From an uncultured Eubacteriales bacterium (GTDB lineage Bacteria; Bacillota; Clostridia; Christensenellales; Borkfalkiaceae): a stretch of DNA of 64,000 nucleotides. The position numbers and the translations under genes were made by a program. Under the pieces are notes generated by a model. That model was given only the letters and a program-made list of their open reading frames with translations, was not told the DNA's origin and did not search any database. The DNA lies in assembly GCA_905207235.1 (NCBI GenBank), contig CAJLKN010000006.1, positions 33,710-97,709 on the forward strand, written 5' to 3'. Of the stretch, positions 52,203 to 59,736 are shown in pieces (the first letter of the stretch is position 1; each line of letters begins with the position of its first letter).

Positions 52203-52297
52203 TATTTTCCCTTGCCCGGACTGATTTCGGGCGGGGAACTGATTATAATAAATTGCGTCCGCTCTGATATCAAAGCGGATATTATCGAGGAGAGAAT

Positions 52298-53161
52298 ATG
52301 TACAGATTGTTTTGCGACAGCAACTGCGAGTTGTGGTATAAAACCATTGACGAACTGGGCATAAGCGTTATTAGAATGCCTTATACGCTCAACGGACAGG
52401 AATATTTCTACGACATGGGCAGAGAAACTGACTTCGACGCGTTTTTCGCGGCTATGAAGGGAGGCGCGGTGCCCAAGACGAGCGCTCTCAATGAGTATGC
52501 GTATATGGAATATTTCGAACCCGTTTTGGCGGCGGGGGAAGACGTGTACTACATAACGTTCTCGCACGCAATGAGCGCTACGTTCAACGCTATGAATTCG
52601 GCTATCGCCGCGTTAAAGGAAAAATATCCTCAAAGGGAAATACGCACGATAGACACAAAGACAATTTCGCTCGGCGCGGGTTTTATAGTTTACTATGCCG
52701 CTTTAAAATATAAACAGGGCGCAACCATGGACGAGCTGGACGAATACATAACCGAGCTCGTTCCGCACGTCGCTACATACTTCGCCGTTGACGATCTCAC
52801 CTATCTTTACAGGGGCGGAAGACTTTCGGGCGTTTCGAAGGTTTTCGGCAATCTCCTCGGCATTAAGCCCATATTATGCTTTAACGACGAGGGAAAAATA
52901 ATAAATGTCGATAAGCAGAAGGGCTTTAAAAAAGCTATGTCTGCGCTGCGCTCTTACCTTAAAATAAAGGGCAGCGAACTCGATAAATACAAGGTGTTCG
53001 TGCTTCAGGCTGACTGCAAAAACGTTGCCGACGAATTTGTCGAGGCGATAAAGCAGGAATACCCCAATACCGAAGTGGTCGTCCAGCCCGTGGGTCCCGT
53101 AATCGGCTCGCATTGCGGTCCTGGCACGCTGGGACTTATATTCCACGCCACGGAAAGATAA
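52298..53161 (+). CDS. DegV-family protein, second copy
   Basis: 287 residues: LFCDSNCELWY in place of the usual DSxxDL start, ITFSHAMSATFNAMNSA, DDLTYLYRGGRLSGVS and GSHCGPGTLGLIF. It is clearly DegV-like but diverged from the copy at 50.4 kb. Fatty-acid binding is inferred from the family. GAGGAGAG supplies strong initiation. It follows the XRE regulator by 95 bases and may be under its control. Confidence 0.93.
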   Translation: MYRLFCDSNCELWYKTIDELGISVIRMPYTLNGQEYFYDMGRETDFDAFFAAMKGGAVPKTSALNEYAYMEYFEPVLAAGEDVYYITFSHAMSATFNAMNSAIAALKEKYPQREIRTIDTKTISLGAGFIVYYAALKYKQGATMDELDEYITELVPHVATYFAVDDLTYLYRGGRLSGVSKVFGNLLGIKPILCFNDEGKIINVDKQKGFKKAMSALRSYLKIKGSELDKYKVFVLQADCKNVADEFVEAIKQEYPNTEVVVQPVGPVIGSHCGPGTLGLIFHATER

Positions 53162-53226
53162 TTGCGCGTCGCGTCGGACTTTTCCGATTTGCCGACTGCG
53201 GCTGAAAATTAAATAGTAAAATTTTA

Positions 53227-53262
53227 TGCGCCGCGCGGTCAATATGCCGCGCGGCGCAAATT
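53227..53262 (+). terminator. Terminator of the second degV gene
   Basis: Perfect 12-base GC stem (53227-53238 with 53247-53258), then AATTATG; weak T-tract. Confidence 0.7.
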
Positions 53263-53287
53263 ATGTCCCGTACATTGCTGTAAATAA

Positions 53288-53315
53288 TTGACTTTAAACG
53301 CCTGTCTGCTATAAT
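53288..53315 (+). promoter_or_regulatory. Promoter of the ThrE-like exporter gene
   Basis: TTGACT (53288-53293), 16 bases, TATAAT (53310-53315). Confidence 0.78.
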
Positions 53316-53353
53316 TATCAATATAAAATAAAATTACTATCGGGGAAGTGTGC

Positions 53354-54718
53354 ATGGCAGAGGAAAATACAGCGGCGGAGAGCCGCAACAAAGCTAATAG
53401 CGGCTACGCCGCATATGCCTTTGAAGAGAGGCGTCATTTCGACTCTGTCCTTGCATTTGCGCTGGGAATAGGCACGGGTTTGCTCTCTTGCGGGGCATCT
53501 GTTTCGCGCGTGGAGATAGCCGTTGAAAGAATTTGCCTCGCCAGCGGCGCGAAGGAAGTCAACGTCTTTGCTCTTCCGTCTATGGTGCTGTGCAGCATAA
53601 AAGTTGCCGACGGCAGCGAAGTTTCGCAGATGAAGCGCAACTTCGAAGTTTCGAACAACTTTCTGAAGATGGAAAAATACAATCAGCTTTCTCGCGATTT
53701 GTGCGCGCATAAACTGACGCTCGAAGAGGCGGAGCGCGAGCTTTCTTCCATCAATTCGAGCAACTGGTATAAACTTCCCCTCATAGTTGCGGGCGGCGGC
53801 GTGCTCGCGGGCGCTTTTTCCGTTTTATTCGGCGGAACTGTTATAGATGCATTGCCTGCCGCGCTCATCGGCTGTCTGATGGCGTATCTAAATATTCTGC
53901 TCTCCCGCCGAGATTTCAATGCTTACGCGCGTACGTTCATGCTTTCGCTCGTCGGCGGCTTTCTCTGCATACTGTGCAGCAGGGCATTCATCGCCTGCGG
54001 CGTTGATTGCTCCGTTTCCATGGTTACGATAGGCACGATAATGGTCGTTGTCCCCGGACTGCTCATATGCAACGCCGTTAGGGACATGTTTTCCGGCGAT
54101 ATATATTCGGGCGCGTTCGAACTTCTCAACGGCGTTCTTTCAATACTCGCCATAGCGGCGGGTTACGGCGCGGCGCTCTTTATTCTGCGCGACGTGGTTA
54201 TGTACTGCCCCGTCGTGCTGCGCGAGGGCGTGGAATATTACGTCTATGCGGTATTGTCCTGCGTGTTCGGCGCGGTCGGTGTGGCGGTTATGTTCAACTG
54301 CGCTTTCAAAAAAATACTCATTTCGCTGGGCAATATTGTCGCGGCTTTTGCCATTTATCTCATCATGGAAAAATTTGTCGGCGAAGATTTTATAGATAAT
54401 TTCGTCTCTACGGTCTTTGCGGCTTGCGCGGCGGAAATACTCGCAAGAATATTCAAAGCTCCCTCGACGATATTCCTCGTTCCCGCGATAATCGTCCTCG
54501 TCCCCGGAGGCGCGCTGTACTACGCGATGAACGGCATAGTAATGGGCGACATGGTCGAAGCGGTAACTTTCGGAAAATCAGGCGGACTGACGCTCCTGGG
54601 AATTTCGGTAGGAATTTCGGTCATAACCGCGCTCTTCCAGATAATACATCCCGTCAAAGGCAAGGCGGCGATAAAGAGATTTTTCAGACATCAGAAAATA
54701 TCAACGGATAAACAATAA
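53354..54718 (+). CDS. Threonine/serine exporter, ThrE family, fused form
   Basis: 454 residues from ATG 53354, which is seven bases from GGGGA; a GTG at 53348 is too close to that site. Residues 30-260 are the ThrE domain (LLSCGASVSRVEIAVERI, VVPGLLICNAVRDMFSGD), and the C-terminal part is a ThrE_2 domain (FKAPSTIFLVPAIIVLVPGGALYYAM). About ten membrane helices. In most Firmicutes these domains are on two proteins (YjjP and YjjB type); here they are one chain, as in corynebacterial ThrE. It precedes gltX by 17 bases. Confidence 0.9.
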   Translation: MAEENTAAESRNKANSGYAAYAFEERRHFDSVLAFALGIGTGLLSCGASVSRVEIAVERICLASGAKEVNVFALPSMVLCSIKVADGSEVSQMKRNFEVSNNFLKMEKYNQLSRDLCAHKLTLEEAERELSSINSSNWYKLPLIVAGGGVLAGAFSVLFGGTVIDALPAALIGCLMAYLNILLSRRDFNAYARTFMLSLVGGFLCILCSRAFIACGVDCSVSMVTIGTIMVVVPGLLICNAVRDMFSGDIYSGAFELLNGVLSILAIAAGYGAALFILRDVVMYCPVVLREGVEYYVYAVLSCVFGAVGVAVMFNCAFKKILISLGNIVAAFAIYLIMEKFVGEDFIDNFVSTVFAACAAEILARIFKAPSTIFLVPAIIVLVPGGALYYAMNGIVMGDMVEAVTFGKSGGLTLLGISVGISVITALFQIIHPVKGKAAIKRFFRHQKISTDKQ

Positions 54719-54735
54719 TTAAGGTAAAATAAAAA

Positions 54736-56382
54736 ATGGATTTACAAAAACTTGCACAAACTCTCATACCCGACGACGACCTTCTTCCGCTCGGAAGATA
54801 CGAAGAACTCTATCCTCCCCGCGAGCTTCCCAAGGGGGCGGAGGTAACCAGACTTGCTCCCTCGCCGACGGGCTTTATACATTTGGGCAACCTTTATTCT
54901 GCACTCGCCGACGAGCGCACCGCGCATACGACGGGCGGCATCTTCTATCTCAGAATAGAGGACACAGACGAAAAGCGCAAGGTGGAGGGTGCTGTAGAAT
55001 CGGTCATCCGCTCGCTTAAATATTTCGGAGTGAACTTCGACGAGGGCGCGGAAATTAATTCTCCGCTCAACAAATACGGACCTTACTATCAGCGTCAGCG
55101 AGCTTCAATTTACCGCGCTTTCGCAAAGGACCTCATCGCCCGCGGTCTGGCTTATCCCTGCTTCTGCACGGAGGAAGAGCTGGACAAAGTAAGGGAAGAG
55201 CAGACGGCAGAAAAGCGCATTACGGGTTATTACGGTGAGTATGCCAAGTGCCGCAACCTGACGGAAGAACAGATTTATGCAAATCTTTCGGCGGGCAAGC
55301 CCTTTGTCATAAGGCTCAAATCGCAGGGAAACACCGCCAATAAAATTACATTCCGCGACAGAATTAAGGGCGACATAACCGTGACCGAAAACGACCAGGA
55401 CGTCGTAATACTCAAATCGGACGGCATACCCACGTATCACTTCGCCCACGCCATAGACGACCATTTCATGCGCACGACGCTCGTCATCCGCGGCGAGGAG
55501 TGGCTGTCCAGCCTGCCCATTCATATCGAACTTTTCAAAGTCCTCGGTTTCAGAATGCCCGCATACGGACACACATGTTCGCTCATGAAGATCGACGGAG
55601 GCACAAAGCGCAAACTTTCCAAGCGCAAGGACCCCGAACTTTCGCTCGACTATTACAGAAAAGAGGGATATTATCCCGTCGCCGTCGTCAAATATCTCAT
55701 GACGATATTAAATTCCAACTTCGAGGAATGGGAAAGAAAGAACCCTTCGCTTTCATATACCCAGTTTCCCTTCTCCATTGCGAAAATGGGCAAGAGCGGC
55801 GCGCTCTTCGACATAGAAAAACTCAACGACATATCGAGGAACGAGCTTTCCATGCTGTCCGCCGAGCAGATGTACGACTATCTCAACGGCTGGGTAGAAG
55901 AATTCGGCAGCCCCGCCGACAAGGCGCATTTTGCCGACAGGGACTACGTCGTTCAGATACTCACTCTCATAATGGGCATAGGCGGCAAGAAGAGAAGAAA
56001 GGACATAGAACGCGCTTCGACAGCCGTAAGATTATTCGATTATTTCTTTGACGACGCTTTCGCTCCCGAATACTCATACCGCTTCGACAAACAGACGGTA
56101 AACGGAGTGATATCGGCATTTGCCCGTCTTTACGACCCTGCCGACGACAATCAGGCATGGTTTGCAAAGGTCAAAAATGTTGCGGCGGAGGCAGGTTTTG
56201 CCGCCGAGATGAGCGAATACAAAGTTCACCCCGAGCAGTATAAAGGCAGCGTTGCCGACGTCGCCGAAATATTGCGCATAGCGGTTACGGGCTCGTCCAA
56301 TTCGCCCGATCTCTGCACAATAATGCGCATACTCGGAAAAGACAGAACTCTCACCCGTCTCGAAGGAGCAAAAGTTAAATAA
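54736..56382 (+). CDS. gltX: Glutamyl-tRNA synthetase
   Basis: Class I synthetase charging tRNA-Glu. 548 residues with an N-terminal extension of about 35. RLAPSPTGFIHLGN (His49-Asn52) is the HIGH motif in its HLGN variant, YLRIEDTDEKRK follows, and KRKLSKRKDPE is the KMSKS motif; the C-terminal third is helical anticodon-binding. Since glnS is also present, this enzyme need not misacylate tRNA-Gln, but specificity cannot be read directly. AAGGTAA is a modest ribosome-binding site. Probably cotranscribed with the exporter gene. Confidence 0.95.
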   Translation: MDLQKLAQTLIPDDDLLPLGRYEELYPPRELPKGAEVTRLAPSPTGFIHLGNLYSALADERTAHTTGGIFYLRIEDTDEKRKVEGAVESVIRSLKYFGVNFDEGAEINSPLNKYGPYYQRQRASIYRAFAKDLIARGLAYPCFCTEEELDKVREEQTAEKRITGYYGEYAKCRNLTEEQIYANLSAGKPFVIRLKSQGNTANKITFRDRIKGDITVTENDQDVVILKSDGIPTYHFAHAIDDHFMRTTLVIRGEEWLSSLPIHIELFKVLGFRMPAYGHTCSLMKIDGGTKRKLSKRKDPELSLDYYRKEGYYPVAVVKYLMTILNSNFEEWERKNPSLSYTQFPFSIAKMGKSGALFDIEKLNDISRNELSMLSAEQMYDYLNGWVEEFGSPADKAHFADRDYVVQILTLIMGIGGKKRRKDIERASTAVRLFDYFFDDAFAPEYSYRFDKQTVNGVISAFARLYDPADDNQAWFAKVKNVAAEAGFAAEMSEYKVHPEQYKGSVADVAEILRIAVTGSSNSPDLCTIMRILGKDRTLTRLEGAKVK

Positions 56383-56686
56383 TTTCCGCAAAACAGCAAA
56401 TAAAAAGATAAATTATTTTATGCGGCGCGCCTTAAAATAAGGCGCGCCGCCATTGTTTTCAACCGCCGCCCGATGCGCGCCTTAATTATTAAAATGGTAA
56501 ATCGAAATAAATAAAAAATAATATTATCGTTCGGACTGATGAGAATATAATATTATTCCTGCGTCTGATTGAAAATTTGGTGAATAAAGACATTCGGCCT
56601 TTCTCACTCGTTGACTTTTATGCTGTCAGAGTGATAAAATATCATAGATAACAGACACTTCGTTTAATAATTTTAAAGAGGAATAT
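56383..56686. other. Intergenic region: terminator, AT dyad and promoter
   Basis: Holds the gltX terminator (56422-56450), an 11-base AT-rich inverted repeat (56517-56527 with 56547-56557, 19-base spacer) and a promoter for the ABC transporter gene (TTGACT 56611-56616, 18 bases, TAAAAT 56635-56640). Nothing else is recognised. Confidence 0.65.
56422..56459 (+). terminator. Terminator of gltX
   Basis: GCGGCGCGCCTT/AAGGCGCGCCGC stem with a 5-base loop, then CATTGTTTT. Confidence 0.85.
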
Positions 56687-59566
56687 ATGTTAGAATTAAG
56701 AGGCATAACAAAAGATTACGCCGTTGCGGGCGGCGCAGTGCACGCGCTTAAAGATGTTACGCTCAGTTTCCGCAAGAATGAATTCGTGTCGATACTCGGA
56801 CCTTCCGGCTGCGGCAAGACTACGCTTCTCAACATTATCGGCGGACTGGACCACTATACGTCGGGCGACCTTATAATCGAGGGCACCAGCACAAAGGAAT
56901 ATTCCGACAGAGACTGGGATACCTACCGCAACCATTCGATAGGTTTCGTCTTCCAGAGTTATCACCTCATACCTCACCAGACCATTTTGCAGAACGTTGA
57001 ACTCGCCTTAATGATTTCGGGCGTAAGCAAGCGCGAGCGCAGAAGAAGGGCGATAGAAGCCCTCGACAAAGTCGGTCTTAAAGACAGGATGAACAACCGT
57101 CCCAACCAGCTTTCGGGCGGTCAGGCGCAGAGGGTTGCAATAGCCCGCGCGCTCATCAACGACCCCGAAATCGTGCTTGCAGACGAGCCGACGGGCGCGC
57201 TCGATTCAAAGACGAGCGTGCAGATAATGGATTTGCTCAAAGAGATTTCCAAAGACCGCCTCGTAATAATCGTAACGCACAACCCCGAGCTTGCGGAAAG
57301 GTATTCGACCCGAATTATAAATCTTCTCGACGGCTGCGTGATAGGCGACAGCCGACCTTACGACGCAAGCAAGGAGGGAGAGCCCGTTCTCACCGAAGAA
57401 CAGAAGGAAGAAATACGCAAAAGGAAGGGCAACAAAAAACTTGCCTCCATGTCTTTTGGAATGGCGTTTTCTCTTTCGCTCAAAAACCTGTTGTCCAAGC
57501 GCCGCCGCACGATTATGGTTTCGGTAGCGGGTTCGATAGGAATAATAGGCGTATCAATGGTGCTCGCCATCTCGGCGGGCGTTCAGTCGTATATCAACAG
57601 CATGCAGGACGATATGCTGTCGGGCAACCCCGTATCGATAACGCAGACGGCGATAGATTACACCTCCCTTTTAAGTCTTTCTACGGCTTCGGACGTATCT
57701 GTTGACATAACCCGCCTCGAGGACAAAGTTTACGTAAATTCGCTTCTGGAAACTCTCGGCACGTTCTCGCAGGGCTTCTCCACGACCAACAATATTTCGG
57801 CGGCATATATAAACTATCTCGGAAATACGCCGTCGCAGTATTATAACGTAATTCAGTACGATTACGGCTTCGATATCGCCAACAATATCTACACCGATTT
57901 TAAGGTTGACGCCGACGCGCAGACCGTCGCCGACAAGACGATGTCGGTAACCGCCATACGCGGAATGTATTACAATATTCTTAAAAATCAGGAAGATTAC
58001 AGCGATTTCGCAAATACCATTTCCACCGTCGCTACATTCGATGAAATGCCCGATAATTACAGCTATGTGCTCAGTCAGTACGACATAGTCGCGGCATATT
58101 CGGACGGCGAAATAGTAAAAGACGCTTCGCTTCTTAGCGATGAACAGTTGAGCGCGATATTCTCCGACAAGAGTTCGCTTATAATGGTGCTCGACGAAAA
58201 CACAATTCCCGATCTGATGTTGGGTCAGTTCGGTTATCTGACGCAGAAAGAGTTCTTAAACTACGCTTTCTATGCGGTTGATAGCAACCTCTACGATGAG
58301 GAAGTAGGGCTTGTGGGAAGCGGCACGGGCGAAGACGGCGGCTTTGACCTTTCAAAGTTCATGGGACCCGACGCAAAGAAGTTTACGTGGTATCCCAACG
58401 ACGAAATTTATTATAACCTTGCCGACATACTGCCGTCAGAGGGAGACGCTTATCAGGCAAAGGCATATACCGACGGCAACTTCACTTTTGCCGACACCAA
58501 CAATGACGGCATTCCCGAACTTATTCCCGTCAACGACCCTATCGATACTCAATGCGAAAGCAAAGTCGATTTGTCTGTAAAACTCATATTGCAGAAAAAG
58601 GAAGGGGTTTCTTACGGCTGCCTTTCCAGCGGCTTTTATCACACCGAAGCTCTCACCGAATACGTCAGACAAGACAGCCTTTCCAGCGAGATTGTACGGC
58701 ACATAAATTCGACGGAGCAAGGCTATATCGACAGTCTGCCCTATTATTTCACCTATATAAATTTCAAGGATGACGACCAGAACGACGTCATAGACGACTA
58801 TTCGCAGTCCGTCATGATAGGCATGTATTATATTTACGATTCGGGCAGCCTGATGGATATGATAATGTCGGGTCTCGGCAACGCGGGAGGAGACCAGTCG
58901 TCCATGTTTCGCGTTGAAGCCGAATATCTCGGCGGAGGCGAACTGCCCGTCGCGATTTATATCTATCCCGTGGATTTTGAAAGCAAGAACGGCGTAACCG
59001 ACTATCTCGACAGATGGAATGCAATGTGTTCGGCGGGAGAGCAGTATTCATTTACCGACGCCGACGGCGTTGAACATACCGTAACGCTCACCGAGGCGGA
59101 CAGAATAACCTATACCGACAACGTCGGACTGATTATAGGCATGATTAATACCATGATTGAAATGGTAACCATCGCGCTCGTTTCGTTCACGGCGCTTTCG
59201 CTAGTCGTTTCCACCGTCATGATAGGCATAATAACCTATGTTTCGGTAGTCGAACGAGTAAAGGAAATAGGCATTCTCCGCGCGGTCGGTGCAAGGAAAA
59301 AGGATATAAAGCGACTGTTCAATGCCGAAACTTTCATAATCGGTCTGGTTGCGGGCGCGATAGGCATTCTCATAACATATCTCTTGTCGCTCGTAATAAA
59401 CATTGTCGTCATGTCCCTCGCGGGAATATGGGGCATAGCCGCACTTCCCTGGTGGCAGGCGCTGATTATGGTTGCGCTTTCCGTTGTCCTCACGCTCATT
59501 TCGGGACTTATCCCCGCTTCGGCGGCGGCAAAGAAGGACCCCGTAGTCGCACTCCGCACAGAATAA
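56687..59566 (+). CDS. MacB-like ABC transporter, ATPase fused to FtsX-type permease
   Basis: 959 residues. Residues 1-225 are the ATPase: Walker A GPSGCGKTT (38-46), Q-loop FVFQSYHLIPHQ, signature LSGGQAQR and Walker B IVLADEPTG. A membrane helix near 275-297 precedes a very large extracytoplasmic domain (about 300-810), and three FtsX-type helices close the chain (TALSLVVSTVMIGIITYVSVVERVKEIGILRAVG). Such proteins drive mechanotransmission or export of peptides, lipoproteins or antibiotics; the substrate is unknown. AGAGGA precedes the ATG. Confidence 0.93.
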   Translation: MLELRGITKDYAVAGGAVHALKDVTLSFRKNEFVSILGPSGCGKTTLLNIIGGLDHYTSGDLIIEGTSTKEYSDRDWDTYRNHSIGFVFQSYHLIPHQTILQNVELALMISGVSKRERRRRAIEALDKVGLKDRMNNRPNQLSGGQAQRVAIARALINDPEIVLADEPTGALDSKTSVQIMDLLKEISKDRLVIIVTHNPELAERYSTRIINLLDGCVIGDSRPYDASKEGEPVLTEEQKEEIRKRKGNKKLASMSFGMAFSLSLKNLLSKRRRTIMVSVAGSIGIIGVSMVLAISAGVQSYINSMQDDMLSGNPVSITQTAIDYTSLLSLSTASDVSVDITRLEDKVYVNSLLETLGTFSQGFSTTNNISAAYINYLGNTPSQYYNVIQYDYGFDIANNIYTDFKVDADAQTVADKTMSVTAIRGMYYNILKNQEDYSDFANTISTVATFDEMPDNYSYVLSQYDIVAAYSDGEIVKDASLLSDEQLSAIFSDKSSLIMVLDENTIPDLMLGQFGYLTQKEFLNYAFYAVDSNLYDEEVGLVGSGTGEDGGFDLSKFMGPDAKKFTWYPNDEIYYNLADILPSEGDAYQAKAYTDGNFTFADTNNDGIPELIPVNDPIDTQCESKVDLSVKLILQKKEGVSYGCLSSGFYHTEALTEYVRQDSLSSEIVRHINSTEQGYIDSLPYYFTYINFKDDDQNDVIDDYSQSVMIGMYYIYDSGSLMDMIMSGLGNAGGDQSSMFRVEAEYLGGGELPVAIYIYPVDFESKNGVTDYLDRWNAMCSAGEQYSFTDADGVEHTVTLTEADRITYTDNVGLIIGMINTMIEMVTIALVSFTALSLVVSTVMIGIITYVSVVERVKEIGILRAVGARKKDIKRLFNAETFIIGLVAGAIGILITYLLSLVINIVVMSLAGIWGIAALPWWQALIMVALSVVLTLISGLIPASAAAKKDPVVALRTE

Positions 59567-59595
59567 GGCTCTTTTATCTTTATAAATTGCATGAC

Positions 59596-59628
59596 GCAGC
59601 CGTCCCGTCGGGACGGCTGCAATTTATA
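59596..59628 (+). terminator. Terminator of the ABC transporter gene
   Basis: GCAGCCGTCC/GGACGGCTGC stem with a 5-base loop (59596-59620) followed by AATTTATA. Confidence 0.82.
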
Positions 59629-59660
59629 TAAAATTTCTGCCGTAAAGCCCGCATTTATTA

Positions 59661-59689
59661 TTGACATAAACGCGCGGAGTTGATAAAAT
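59661..59689 (+). promoter_or_regulatory. Promoter of the FMN-binding lipoprotein gene
   Basis: TTGACA (59661-59666), 17 bases, TAAAAT (59684-59689). Confidence 0.82.
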
Positions 59690-59736
59690 TATTCTGATAA
59701 AAAATTATTGATTATTATAAATAATCAGGAGTTAAA

